This document shows positions 1 to 8,036 of a DNA stretch of 50,811 nt, piece by piece (the first letter of the stretch is position 1; every line of letters starts with the position of its first letter). A program made the position numbers and the translations under genes. The DNA comes from Methanosarcinaceae archaeon. Lineage in GTDB: Archaea > Halobacteriota > Methanosarcinia > Methanosarcinales > Methanosarcinaceae. The DNA is taken from NCBI GenBank assembly GCA_023544565.1, contig JAMJFS010000003.1, positions 30,460-81,270 on the forward strand, written 5' to 3'. The notes under the pieces were generated by a model that saw only the letters and a program-made list of their open reading frames with translations, was not told the DNA's origin and ran no database searches.

Positions 1-84
1 GGCTGTGGTAAGATTGCTGTTTAACCAAAAACACTGTTTAGGCAGAATTACTGCTTAAATGAGATTGCGGATCTGAAAAACAGA

Positions 85-283
85 ACCAATACAACCGCCG
101 TAGGCGGCGCATTCCCACACTACTGATCCCCAAAAATTATTCATATCAGTTGGGTTGATCGTAATGTATTATTTGAAAGTTAAATGTTCCACAAAAGTAA
201 TGCCCAATATCATAGAATGATTCACTTTGTCCCGAGATATATTTTATAAACATATAGTGCGCGGTTTAACGTGAACAAAATAG
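85..283. repeat. Composite intergenic repeat, left copy
   Basis: This stretch lines up in the same order, though diverged, with about 37585-37764. Both begin with 'accaat', carry a GC-rich hairpin (here around 95-108), continue through an AT-rich body containing 'ttccacaaaa', and run into the palindromic TATA-type repeat (here about 236-283). No credible ORF lies in it. I read it as a non-coding dispersed repeat; whether it was ever mobile is unknown. Confidence 0.6.
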
Positions 284-308
284 GTGTCATCTCGATGATG
301 ATGGGATT

Positions 309-324
309 CGCCGCCTTCGGCGGA
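309..324. repeat. GC-rich hairpin repeat unit
   Basis: The inverted repeat ccgcc-ttc-ggcgg can form a short stable hairpin. Related GC-rich hairpins occur near 95, 5771, 25234, 34224, 34307, 34502, 37594 and 50520, always between genes. Function unknown. Confidence 0.5.
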
Positions 325-360
325 TTGAGTCGGCATCAAAAATTGTTAAATAAATACCAA

Positions 361-450
361 AATAAAATAAAATAAAATAAAAAATAAAATAAAATAAAAC
401 ACATTAACATTAACATTAACATTAACATTAACATTAACATTAACATTAAC
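361..450. repeat. AAAAT-type and CATTAA simple tandem repeats upstream of cbiD
   Basis: A pentanucleotide-like A/T tract (about 361-400) is followed by eight perfect copies of the hexamer CATTAA (402-449). The tract ends only seven bases before the cbiD ATG, so it occupies the place where a ribosome binding site would normally sit. No Shine-Dalgarno sequence is visible. The stretch is frame-open from about 398, but no usual start codon lies in it. Confidence 0.85.
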
Positions 451-457
451 CACAACA

Positions 458-1522
458 ATGATCGATCCAGTAGATAATTTCGAGATTCCAAAAGAATGGA
501 TAGCACTTGCACAAATCCCACTTAATGAACTTGAGGAACAGGTTTCCAAAGGACTGCTGGTAGTATTAAGTAACGGCTCAACCCTAAAACGTGGTTATAC
601 AACCGGCACAACCCTCGCCGCTGCCGCTAAAGCATCAGTTCTATCGCTCAAACAAAATGTAGAACGTGTATGTGTTCCAACACCTGTCGGGCTTCGTGCA
701 TGTTTGGATATCAAAATACAAGATGGGTGTGCAATTGCGATCAAGCCACATAGTGACCATGAATCCGACATCACGCGCGGTCTTGAATTCAAGGCATGTG
801 CACGTTTAATAGAGAGCACAGAAAAAACAACCCAGCCCACAGAACGAATAAAGATAATTGCCGGAGAAGGTATCGGAACGGTTGTACGCAATGGATTCGA
901 GATCAAAAAAGGAGGTCCGGCCATCAATCCCGCACCACTGCAACAGATACATGATGCTGTAATGGAAGCCATTGAAGAGATTAGGTTTGAAGATTGCAAA
1001 GGTATTGAAGTTACAGTGTCTGTACCCAGAGGCGTAGAAATTGGAAAGGAAACACTTAATTCACGTATCGGTGTGGAAGGGGGCATTTCAATACTTGGTA
1101 CAACAGGTTTTGTTGAGCCATGGAATGACCATCTTGGTGAAACAAAAGAAGTCCTGGCAAAAGAAGCAACAAAAGTTGTGATCACAACCGGTCGCCTGGG
1201 CATGCGCTATTCTACGATGCTTTTCCCTGATCATACAATTGTCATGTTCGGCAGCCGAATATCAGAAGGGCTTGGGGCTGCAGCAGGTAATGTTGAAGAA
1301 GTTGTTATCTGTGGCCTGCCCGGCCTTGTTCTCAAATGGGGCGACCCTGACATCCTGACAGACAGTGGCTTTGCAACTGTTTCTGACATGATGATAAATG
1401 ATCCTGAAAATGAACGCCTTTCAATCGCTTTTGAAAAAACCATTGAAAAATCAAATGGTGCTAGGATAGTGGTCATTGACAGAAGCGGCACGATACTGAT
1501 GGATAGCGGGAGAAGATCATGA
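458..1522 (+). CDS. cbiD: Cobalt-precorrin-5B (C1)-methyltransferase CbiD
   Basis: CbiD methylates C1 of cobalt-precorrin-5B with S-adenosylmethionine in the anaerobic corrin pathway in the cytoplasm. The 354-residue protein has the diagnostic N-terminal motif [15 protein letters not shown] (about residues 45-60), a mid-protein GEGIGTV segment and a C-terminal glycine-rich part, at the usual family length. It overlaps cbiE by four bases (ATGA), so the two are translationally coupled. The ATG at 458 follows a hexanucleotide repeat and has no Shine-Dalgarno sequence, which is odd; no better in-frame start exists downstream before the conserved motif. The identification itself is firm. Confidence 0.95.
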   Translation: MIDPVDNFEIPKEWIALAQIPLNELEEQVSKGLLVVLSNGSTLKRGYTTGTTLAAAAKASVLSLKQNVERVCVPTPVGLRACLDIKIQDGCAIAIKPHSDHESDITRGLEFKACARLIESTEKTTQPTERIKIIAGEGIGTVVRNGFEIKKGGPAINPAPLQQIHDAVMEAIEEIRFEDCKGIEVTVSVPRGVEIGKETLNSRIGVEGGISILGTTGFVEPWNDHLGETKEVLAKEATKVVITTGRLGMRYSTMLFPDHTIVMFGSRISEGLGAAAGNVEEVVICGLPGLVLKWGDPDILTDSGFATVSDMMINDPENERLSIAFEKTIEKSNGARIVVIDRSGTILMDSGRRS

Positions 1523-2100
1523 TAATCGTTGGAGTTGGCGTTGGACCAAACATGCTCACACAAGAAGCTATCGAAGCGATCCAGCAAGCATCTATTGTTT
1601 ACGGCTCCAGTCGTGCCATTGAACTTGCATCCAAATACATCAGATGCGAAGCACGCAAGATCGATAATTACAAGACCCTTCATCTTTTACCGGACGATGC
1701 GGTCGTGCTTTCCACAGGCGACCCCATGTTCTCGGGACTTGGCAAATTCGCAGGCAAGGATGACAGGATAATTCCCGGCATATCCTCCCTTCAGGTCGCA
1801 TGCGTTCGCCTTGGGGTGAACCTTTCAGACCTTGCGATTATTACTGCACACGGCCGGGACCCTGAACCTGCAAAGAAGGCACTGGTCCAGGAACTCAAAT
1901 TGGGCAAGAACATATTCATGCTTCCTGATGCATCTTTTGGAACTGGAGAAGTGGCTGCTGTTTTAAGGGAACTTAAAATAAATGCGCAGATATATACATG
2001 TGAAAATCTCGGTTATCCTGATGAGCGCATCAGTGCCGGGGATGTGAAAACACCGCCGGTGGTTGGATCAGGCATGTATTGTATCATGGTTGTGCGATGA
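1519..2100 (+). CDS. cbiE: Cobalt-precorrin-7 (C5)-methyltransferase CbiE
   Basis: CbiE is a tetrapyrrole methylase acting at C5 of cobalt-precorrin-7; its partner CbiT (14394-14945, other strand) handles C15 and decarboxylation. The 193-residue product opens with the family motif GVGVGPNML and contains [11 protein letters not shown] (about residues 69-79) and a PGISSLQ segment, all typical of the SAM-binding methylase fold. In many bacteria CbiE and CbiT are fused or adjacent (CobL); here they are about 12 kb apart. The start overlaps the cbiD stop (ATGA), so it is the second gene of a two-gene operon. About 190 bases then separate it from cbiM, which appears to have its own promoter. Confidence 0.94.
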   Translation: MIIVGVGVGPNMLTQEAIEAIQQASIVYGSSRAIELASKYIRCEARKIDNYKTLHLLPDDAVVLSTGDPMFSGLGKFAGKDDRIIPGISSLQVACVRLGVNLSDLAIITAHGRDPEPAKKALVQELKLGKNIFMLPDASFGTGEVAAVLRELKINAQIYTCENLGYPDERISAGDVKTPPVVGSGMYCIMVVR

Positions 2101-2194
2101 ACATATCTTAATAAAACATATTCCACCTCCACAAAAAAACACTTTTTTTAAACAATTTAACTTTACTAAAATAATCTAAACGCTGTGATTCGCC

Positions 2195-2288
2195 ATTCTT
2201 ATATATGATTAGACATTCATTAAACTTGATGCGAAATCAAGTTTACTTTAGTTAGCAACATTTCATGAACTAATAAGGAGAAAATGTT
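2195..2288 (+). promoter_or_regulatory. cbiM promoter and leader with inverted repeat and shared 16-nt motif
   Basis: A TATA-like sequence (cttatatatg, about 2199-2208) is followed by a perfect 10-bp inverted repeat with a 5-base loop (2221-2245). Overlapping its right arm is AGTTTACTTTAGTTAG (2240-2255), which recurs exactly upstream of cbiT (14953-14968, reverse strand). An AAGGAG ribosome binding site (2275-2280) precedes the cbiM ATG by eight bases. The layout suggests control of cobalt uptake, either by a DNA-binding regulator or by the leader RNA. No cobalamin riboswitch signature is visible. Confidence 0.6.
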
Positions 2289-2978
2289 ATGCATATAATG
2301 GAAGGCTTTTTGCCAGGCCCCTGGTGGCAGATCTGGTTCGCCATAGCGATCCCTGTAATAATGTACGGCATGTACAGATTGAACAAACTCACAACTGAAA
2401 AAAGAGAAGTGCTACCTTTGCTTGCAGTAGCCGGTGCATTCATATTTGTACTGTCATCACTTAAACTGCCATCCATAACAGGAAGTTGCTCCCATCCCAC
2501 AGGTACTGGAATGGCAGCAATTTTATTTGGTCCTGCAATAACCGCAATTCTAAGTTTGATCGTATTGGCATATCAGGCACTATTCCTTGCACATGGCGGT
2601 CTTACAACACTTGGTGCCAATGTCTTCTCCATGGGAATAGCAGGTCCTGTTGTCGCATATGCCGTTTACAAGATGGGGATGAAATTTAATCTCAATTTCT
2701 ATATTACCGTGTTCCTTGCAGCCACCATGGGTGACTGGACAACATATTTAGTCACCTCTGCAGAATTAGCGCTGGCATTTCCGGGAGAGAGTGTATTTTC
2801 ATCATTCAAGGCTTTCGCTGCGGTGTTTGCATTGACCCAGGTCCCCCTTGCGATAATGGAAGGAGCTGTCACAGCACTCATATTCAAGTATGTGATACAG
2901 GTCAAAAGTGATGTGCTCGTAAAACTGAATGTAATAAGCGAAATGGGAATTCGTAAGATTAAGGAGATGGCAGCATAA
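2289..2978 (+). CDS. cbiM: Cobalt ECF transporter substrate-binding subunit CbiM
   Basis: CbiM is the membrane S-component of the CbiMNQO cobalt importer. The protein starts MHIMEG, the conserved N-terminus whose Met1/His2 amino end coordinates the metal, which fixes the ATG at 2289. The 229 residues contain about six to seven hydrophobic segments and the conserved SCSHPTGTG segment (about residues 72-80). An AAGGAG sequence lies eight bases upstream. CbiN overlaps its stop; CbiQ and CbiO follow after a repeat-filled gap. NikM nickel transporters are similar, but the cobalamin context and cbiN favour cobalt. Confidence 0.95.
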   Translation: MHIMEGFLPGPWWQIWFAIAIPVIMYGMYRLNKLTTEKREVLPLLAVAGAFIFVLSSLKLPSITGSCSHPTGTGMAAILFGPAITAILSLIVLAYQALFLAHGGLTTLGANVFSMGIAGPVVAYAVYKMGMKFNLNFYITVFLAATMGDWTTYLVTSAELALAFPGESVFSSFKAFAAVFALTQVPLAIMEGAVTALIFKYVIQVKSDVLVKLNVISEMGIRKIKEMAA

Positions 2979-3253
2979 AACTGGAACTTATTGTGGCAGG
3001 CATAATACTCATATTTACAGCCCAGTTCCTCCATATGTCTTCAACAACCGATGCAGAATATGGTGGTGCTGATGGGCAGGCAGAAGATGTTATTGCACAA
3101 CTCACAGACAGCACCTATGAGCCCATCGCAGAACCGTTCTGGGAACCACCAAGCGGAGAGATCGAAAGTCTTTTGTTTGGACTACAAGCAGCATTTGGAG
3201 CATTGGTCATAGGTTATTTCTTTGGTTATCACAGAGGCAGGAATACGAGTTAA
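2975..3253 (+). CDS. cbiN: Cobalt transport protein CbiN, apparently AUA-initiated
   Basis: CbiN is the small two-helix accessory subunit that works with CbiM. It has an N-terminal hydrophobic helix, a polar loop with the family-typical TDAEYGGADG segment, and a C-terminal helix followed by RGR. The first conventional start in frame is GTG at 2993, but that removes part of helix 1 and lies far from the GGAG at 2963-2966. The codon ATA at 2975, overlapping the cbiM stop, is spaced eight bases from that GGAG and would give 92 residues beginning (M)KLELIV. I therefore infer AUA initiation, or an original ATG that became ATA. Product assignment is firm; the start is an inference. Confidence 0.85.
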   Translation: MKLELIVAGIILIFTAQFLHMSSTTDAEYGGADGQAEDVIAQLTDSTYEPIAEPFWEPPSGEIESLLFGLQAAFGALVIGYFFGYHRGRNTS

Positions 3254-3261
3254 TGCTTGCT

Positions 3262-3330
3262 TTGTTCTTGTATATAATTTATGAAATTATATAGTAGGTA
3301 ATCTGAGCGTCAACGAAGATTTTCTTGTTG
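3262..3330 (+). repeat. Dispersed palindromic repeat, copy B
   Basis: This is one copy of the family whose core is an AT-rich palindrome (here tataatttatgaaattata) followed by a conserved tail ending in ...gaagattttcttg. It lies between cbiN and cbiQ, directly before the MITE. Confidence 0.6.
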
Positions 3331-3336
3331 TATATA

Positions 3337-3443
3337 GAGGCTGTCCAACAATCCAAAATCACAGATAAAAGAAGGACAAATATGGCTTTAAATCAATAAA
3401 TAAGGTTTGATTTTATCGTCCATAGTAATTGTTAGACAGCCTC
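3337..3443. mobile_element. 107-bp MITE-like element, copy 1
   Basis: The ends GAGGCTGTCCAACAAT and ATTGTTAGACAGCCTC form 16-bp terminal inverted repeats with one mismatch, flanked on both sides by TATA. The interior has no ORF. It matches 37769-37875 (inverted) over its full 107 bp with only about two differences, and its last ~46 bases match 50766-50811 in reverse complement. The near identity implies recent mobility, presumably driven by a transposase encoded elsewhere. It sits between cbiN and cbiQ. Confidence 0.85.
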
Positions 3444-3507
3444 TATAATCTATAAGATTATTAGTCCAAGTTAATGCGAACGAAGTGAGCATTTTCTTGG
3501 TGTCAAC
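3444..3507 (+). repeat. Dispersed palindromic repeat, copy C, interrupted by the MITE
   Basis: The AT palindrome arm (tataatctataagattat) and the tail agttaatgcgaacgaagtgagcattttcttg belong to the dispersed repeat. The MITE interrupts it at the TATA of the palindrome. Confidence 0.65.
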
Positions 3508-3541
3508 TATTAAAACATAAAAACAATTGTGAAATATTCTT

Positions 3542-4312
3542 ATGAACAATCTACTTGACGATTATGCACTGATGAGCCCTTTGCGGTATCATAATAACAA
3601 ACTCAAACTTGGTGTTGCGATATTTGGGATACTCGCAGGGATCTCATCCGCATCACTTGCCACACCTATTTTTGTTGTATTTTGCATGGGAATTGCAACA
3701 GTCTTTTTTGGAAAGGTCCCATTGAAATTCTATATTCAACTCATGCTTGCACCGATGAGTTTTGCTATTGTGGGAGCTGTTGTGATCCTGTTTTTCTTTG
3801 GATTCGGAAATGAGGTTTTCTCATTTGAGATATTTAGTTACCGCCTTGTTGCAAATGCACAGGGAATCGATAAAGCACTGCAAGTAATATCGAGAACTGC
3901 AGGGGGAATGAGTTGCATGTTCTTTATAGCACTTTCAACTCCTGTTGTCGAGCTTTTTTCGGTTCTTAGGTCTTTAAAAATTCCAGACAGTGTGATCGAA
4001 TTGTCCATGTTGATGTACCGCTACATCTTTGTCTTTTTGGAAGTTGCAATGTCAATAAAATATGCCCAGACAGTGAGGCTTGGGTACAAGGATTTTAAAA
4101 GATCGTTCAGTTCTATGGCAATGCTTGCAAGCACATTGTTCATAAGATCGTGGGAACAAGGCGAGAAACTGTACCTTTCAATGAGTTCAAGATGTTATGA
4201 TGGAAAATTATCCATGTTCGATGCCAGACGACCAATTGGCATATCGGAAGCAATCCTTTCAGGTGTGTATATTATTTCCACTATTGCAGTTTCATATATA
4301 GTGATCATTTAA
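3542..4312 (+). CDS. cbiQ: Cobalt ECF transporter transmembrane subunit CbiQ
   Basis: CbiQ is the T-component that couples CbiM to the ATPase CbiO in the membrane. The 256-residue protein has several hydrophobic helices and two helical coupling segments near SRTAGGMS (about 118-125) and SMSSRCYDGK (about 214-223), where the family carries its conserved Ala-Arg-Gly type motifs. It starts at ATG 3542 without a clear Shine-Dalgarno sequence. The preceding 288 bases are filled by two palindromic repeats and a MITE that separate it from cbiMN, so transcription with cbiMN may be weakened. cbiO follows 30 bases downstream. Confidence 0.92.
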   Translation: MNNLLDDYALMSPLRYHNNKLKLGVAIFGILAGISSASLATPIFVVFCMGIATVFFGKVPLKFYIQLMLAPMSFAIVGAVVILFFFGFGNEVFSFEIFSYRLVANAQGIDKALQVISRTAGGMSCMFFIALSTPVVELFSVLRSLKIPDSVIELSMLMYRYIFVFLEVAMSIKYAQTVRLGYKDFKRSFSSMAMLASTLFIRSWEQGEKLYLSMSSRCYDGKLSMFDARRPIGISEAILSGVYIISTIAVSYIVII

Positions 4313-4342
4313 AAAAACGTACCATTACCAGAGGTAAAAGTT

Positions 4343-5656
4343 ATGACGATCCTACAAACGAAAGACCTTAAATACTCATATCCAGACGGAACAATTGCAG
4401 TTGACGGAGTCGATATTGAGATTAAAAAAGGGAAAAGGATCACTTTTGTAGGTCCGAACGGTTCGGGGAAATCAACTCTTTTCCTGTTGTTGAACGGAAC
4501 CCTCAAACCAAAAAAAGGAGAAGTCCAATCACATGGAAAGAGATTCAAATACGATTCAAGATCACTGCGGGATATAAGGAAGAACGTGGGAATTGTTTTC
4601 CAGAATTCAGATGACCAGATATTTGCCCCTACAGTGTATCAGGATGTGGCTTTTGGTCCGGTGAATCTTGATTTTACAAAGGAAAAGATTGAAAGTTGCG
4701 TGAACAATAATCTTGAGTATGTCGGATTGTCACATCTTAAAGATAAGCCACCGCATCATTTGAGCGGTGGACAGAAAAAGAGAGTTGCTATTGCAGGCGT
4801 GGTGGCTATGGAGCCTGAGGTAATCATACTTGATGAGCCATTGTCAAATCTGGATCCTGTCGGTGCAGATGAGATAATTGACCTGCTAAATGAGTTCAAT
4901 CATTTTGGCAAGACGATCATTATCTCCACGCATGATGTAGACCTTGCTTACCAGTGGTCTGACTACGTATATCTGATGGCAGGCGGCAAAGTTGTAGGAG
5001 AGGGCACACCGGATGAGGTTTTCAAGGATCCCGAATTGTTAAAGACGGCAGGATTGAGACAACCGACAACTCTTGAGATATACCATGAGATAGAGAAAAG
5101 GGGGCTTGCTAACACAAATCAGGTTCCAAAGACGGTGCCTGAACTCGTGGATACTTTGAAACCTCCTGAGTTGATGTGGGCGAACGTTCCCCCGGGAACT
5201 AAAGAAGGAGATTCATTGAACCTAGGAGTTATGTATGGCGATTATGCCCAGCATTGCCCGTATGAAGCTGTAAATGCAAAGGTTTTACACATACATGACG
5301 ATGGACGCGCAGTGGTTGAGATGATGCGCAAAGGCATACGTGCCGGATGTATTATGATATACGACATGGATTCTTATGATCACCAAAAACTTATAGATAT
5401 TATGGACAAGAATGAGATAGATGTAGTTGGTGCCATGGGTACGATGAGCAAGAACATTGCAGAAAAGGATGGAGTGTTTCTTGAGATCACATCCGGCGTA
5501 ATCGATAAATCGATCTTGATGGCACTGTGCGGAAAGCGATGTCTTGTGATGACCAATGGAGGCATGATAGAACATTCGATGGTGAGGATAGTGGATTATG
5601 TTGAGAAGAGTGGGATAGATCTGAATGTTAGTGTTATTGGCAGGGAGACAACTTAG
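4343..5656 (+). CDS. cbiO: Cobalt ECF transporter ATPase CbiO with a C-terminal extension
   Basis: Residues 1-250 form an ABC ATPase that powers cobalt uptake: Walker A GPNGSGKS (37-44), signature LSGGQKKR (140-147), Walker B IILDEP (161-166) and the H-loop histidine (197). The remaining residues (about 262-437) are an added domain I cannot name. It has alternating hydrophobic and charged segments, conserved-looking GTMSKNIA and MTNGGMIEH stretches, and two cysteines (336, 393-400 area). Ordinary CbiO proteins are about 270-290 residues, so the tail roughly adds a second small domain. It may sense a ligand or regulate the ATPase, but that is speculation. It follows cbiQ by 30 bases. Confidence 0.93.
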   Translation: MTILQTKDLKYSYPDGTIAVDGVDIEIKKGKRITFVGPNGSGKSTLFLLLNGTLKPKKGEVQSHGKRFKYDSRSLRDIRKNVGIVFQNSDDQIFAPTVYQDVAFGPVNLDFTKEKIESCVNNNLEYVGLSHLKDKPPHHLSGGQKKRVAIAGVVAMEPEVIILDEPLSNLDPVGADEIIDLLNEFNHFGKTIIISTHDVDLAYQWSDYVYLMAGGKVVGEGTPDEVFKDPELLKTAGLRQPTTLEIYHEIEKRGLANTNQVPKTVPELVDTLKPPELMWANVPPGTKEGDSLNLGVMYGDYAQHCPYEAVNAKVLHIHDDGRAVVEMMRKGIRAGCIMIYDMDSYDHQKLIDIMDKNEIDVVGAMGTMSKNIAEKDGVFLEITSGVIDKSILMALCGKRCLVMTNGGMIEHSMVRIVDYVEKSGIDLNVSVIGRETT

Positions 5657-5996
5657 TTTCACGTCAACTTTTAATTGTCAGGTTATGAAGGGCATAGATA
5701 ATAATTTTCTAAACTACAAAATAACCAATTGATTTCTAAACAAACGAAAGAAAATAGAGCAAACATTTTCGCCGTAGGCGGCATACCCCCGCCATTACCA
5801 ACTCCATGATCCAAATATGCAATTCTAATATCTGCAAAAACGACATTACTCGAAAACCGTTTTGTATTTCATGGTATAGGAACGTGCCGCGCTAACGCGC
5901 GTATAGTTGCAACGTTTTTAGAATTTATCTTGACCCGCCCAATACAGCTACATTGTAGGGTTGACTCGACACTAAACCCAACATCCCCACAGCACA
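5657..5996. repeat. Intergenic region between convergent cbiO and cobY with repeat remnants
   Basis: This 340-base gap separates two convergent genes. It contains a GC hairpin of the gccgtaggcggc type (5771-5782) followed by a diverged composite-repeat body, and a second GC-rich palindromic stretch near 5886-5902 (gccgcgctaacgcgcg). No ORF is credible. The hairpins may help termination on both strands. Confidence 0.5.
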
Positions 5997-6599
5997 TCAC
6001 TTCAACATATCCTTACATCTTTTTAGATCTTCAACTGTATTTATATTCAATGCCAATTCCGGAATTTCCAAAACTAAGTTGAAATCTTCCTGCTCGTGAC
6101 GTATATCCTTTCCATCCAGTATATTTACGCCAGTTGGCACGATCAGATTTCCATTCCTGTTGAACACGGTATCCGGCCTGACTCCAAGACCTTTGCAGAC
6201 AGCGATCGGAACATGCACTGACATCGCAGGCCTGCCGCATTTTTCATACTCACATATTATCGAATCAATAAGATCAGGTGTGATAAGCGGCAGGTCAGAC
6301 ATTATGATAAGAACAGGATCAACAATACCGGCACTCTCAACAGCATGGACCATGTCCCCGACATAATTTCCGCCAGATGTCTGAATAACTTTTATACGCC
6401 CATTATAGTAGTTTGTGACAACAATCTTGGTATTTGGCGTTGCAGGTGATACTGCCACAAAAATACGATCTATCTTTTCAGATCCTTCAAGCGCATCCAC
6501 CACGTAGCTGATAAGGGGTCTACCCAATATCTCAATACAGGGCTTCTCACCCATACCAAGTCTTTTGCCTAGGCCCCCGGCCATTACAATAGCGTCCAT
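5997..6599 (-). CDS. cobY: GTP:adenosylcobinamide-phosphate guanylyltransferase CobY
   Basis: CobY transfers GMP from GTP to adenosylcobinamide phosphate, the archaeal replacement for bacterial CobU. The 200-residue nucleotidyltransferase begins with MDAIVMAGGLGKRLGMGEKP, the NTP-binding signature, and has a SDLPLIT metal-binding segment (about residues 100-106). The size matches the family. It is the last gene of the long reverse-strand operon and overlaps the end of cobS by 16 bases, consistent with translational coupling. MobA-like proteins share the fold, but the cobalamin context decides. Confidence 0.93.
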   Translation of the reverse strand: MDAIVMAGGLGKRLGMGEKPCIEILGRPLISYVVDALEGSEKIDRIFVAVSPATPNTKIVVTNYYNGRIKVIQTSGGNYVGDMVHAVESAGIVDPVLIIMSDLPLITPDLIDSIICEYEKCGRPAMSVHVPIAVCKGLGVRPDTVFNRNGNLIVPTGVNILDGKDIRHEQEDFNLVLEIPELALNINTVEDLKRCKDMLK

Positions 6600-7396
6600 G
6601 TAAGCCCCCCCATACCACTTCGCAGTATGACTACGATCGTCATCAATGCAACTATGCGCCCCACCTCATTTGCCGCACCAATGCAATCCCCATTGACACC
6701 ACCAAAATGGCGGTTGGAGATATTCAGTACAACAAGGGCAGAAATGATCGATGTAAAAAGTGCAACGATCCCAATAATGCCAAATGCAAACACACATACT
6801 ACAGCACCAAGTAACAACCCTGTGGCAAATTTTGTGATGTTTGTATTATTAATAGCCATAGAACCCAATCCTTCATGGATCGGTTTTCCAAACGCTGCTA
6901 TTGTAAGCATTGCCTGTTTTGCACTAACCTCTGCGATGAGCATGGATGCAATAACAACTGCTGGGGCACCCATTCCTACGCCAAACAATGTTGCCTCGTT
7001 TTGCAGTGCCGTAATGGATGCATATAGTGCAACAAGTGCGATCGCAGCATAAGCCACACCACCAATACCAAGTGACATGTCCTTTAAAGCGCCGATCTTC
7101 TTTTCCAGTGAACCGTGTGCTGTTGCACCATCACCAAAATCAGACAGACCATCCAGATGATTCAGGCCTGTAAGATAATAGATCGATACAATGATAAAAA
7201 CAGCACTGATCTGCGGTGGGAAAATGGTCTCAAATATAAAGGCAAATCCGCCAATGATGAGGCCAAGTACGGCACCTACGAACGTGAAAAGATAACTCCT
7301 TTTCATCAGTTCATCGAGCCCTTCCATAGTAATCCCTACCGGAATCGTTGAAAGGAAACCAAAACCGGACCGTACTGCAAGTAAGAATGCACTCAT
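6584..7396 (-). CDS. cobS: Adenosylcobinamide-GDP ribazoletransferase (cobalamin synthase) CobS
   Basis: CobS is the integral membrane enzyme that joins alpha-ribazole (phosphate) to adenosylcobinamide-GDP. The 270-residue protein has multiple hydrophobic helices and the conserved metal-binding segment GLNHLDGLSDFGDG (about residues 76-89), followed by GALKDMSLG. The start overlaps the cobZ stop by four bases. Order cobZ-cobS-cobY is consistent with a nucleotide-loop assembly module. Confidence 0.94.
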   Translation of the reverse strand: MSAFLLAVRSGFGFLSTIPVGITMEGLDELMKRSYLFTFVGAVLGLIIGGFAFIFETIFPPQISAVFIIVSIYYLTGLNHLDGLSDFGDGATAHGSLEKKIGALKDMSLGIGGVAYAAIALVALYASITALQNEATLFGVGMGAPAVVIASMLIAEVSAKQAMLTIAAFGKPIHEGLGSMAINNTNITKFATGLLLGAVVCVFAFGIIGIVALFTSIISALVVLNISNRHFGGVNGDCIGAANEVGRIVALMTIVVILRSGMGGLTWTLL

Positions 7397-8010
7397 CCTG
7401 CAATCACACCGCCGACACTAGCACTACTGCTGGTTTTCTTCTTTTTTTCAGGTTCATCTTTTGACTCGACATCATCAGTGTCTGCTTCTGCCATACCTCT
7501 TGTGTACATGTTCGCAGATACACCGCCGATCAAACCTGCAATTACATCATCCATGAATGGTCCCATCTTTGAGAGTATCCCTGGCTTTTCCTTGTCGAAC
7601 CTCACATACTCGAACATACCCTTGTCACCACTGATATATTTTGCAATGCTCATGCCTATAACCTCATCCGCAATGATGAATGTCAGGTCTTTTTCGTATG
7701 AATTTACGCTGATATTTGGTAGTGTTCCTGCAACACCTTCGCGTTCAAGAAGTACGCCTGAATAAATAAGAATACAGAGATTTGGATCGGACAATGCGAT
7801 CTTCAACTCTTTCTTGAACCGTTCTTCAGCCAATTCCCGTGTCTCAACACCGGGATGTGGGAAATATAACTCCATTGCCGTGTCTAAAAGCATCTCAGCA
7901 GTTATGCCATCATCCTCTAATATATCGAGTATATCGTGCGTGATCTCCCCTTCCAGTTCAGAGGGTTGATCTTCTTTGTGGTCTTTGGATTCTATATCTG
8001 ATAATTTCAT
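7393..8010 (-). CDS. cobZ: alpha-Ribazole-5'-phosphate phosphatase CobZ
   Basis: CobZ removes the 5'-phosphate from alpha-ribazole phosphate or adenosylcobalamin phosphate; it is the archaeal alternative to CobC and belongs to the phosphatidylglycerophosphatase A-like fold. The signature KPGILSKMGPFMDDVIAGLIGG lies about two thirds along the protein. The ATG at 8010 (205 residues) is chosen because AGGAGTGAT lies directly before it; an earlier ATG at 8034 would add eight residues. The C-terminal tail is lysine- and serine-rich and probably disordered. It sits between cbiB and cobS. Confidence 0.88.
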   Translation of the reverse strand: MKLSDIESKDHKEDQPSELEGEITHDILDILEDDGITAEMLLDTAMELYFPHPGVETRELAEERFKKELKIALSDPNLCILIYSGVLLEREGVAGTLPNISVNSYEKDLTFIIADEVIGMSIAKYISGDKGMFEYVRFDKEKPGILSKMGPFMDDVIAGLIGGVSANMYTRGMAEADTDDVESKDEPEKKKKTSSSASVGGVIAG

Positions 8011-8036
8011 ATCAATCACTCCTGGTTTAGTCATAA

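Noticed and set aside
361-450. Reverse-strand open frames rich in alternating Met-Leu or Val-Asn over the hexanucleotide repeat
   Set aside because: They are products of the tandem repeat, lack a promoter or ribosome site, and overlap the start of the certain gene cbiD.
595-1203. 202-codon reverse ORF inside cbiD
   Set aside because: It is the antisense shadow of a certain gene; its composition mirrors cbiD codon use.
2101-2288. Cobalamin riboswitch upstream of cbiM
   Set aside because: No B12-box-like sequence or multi-stem layout is visible; only a simple inverted repeat and the shared 16-nt motif.
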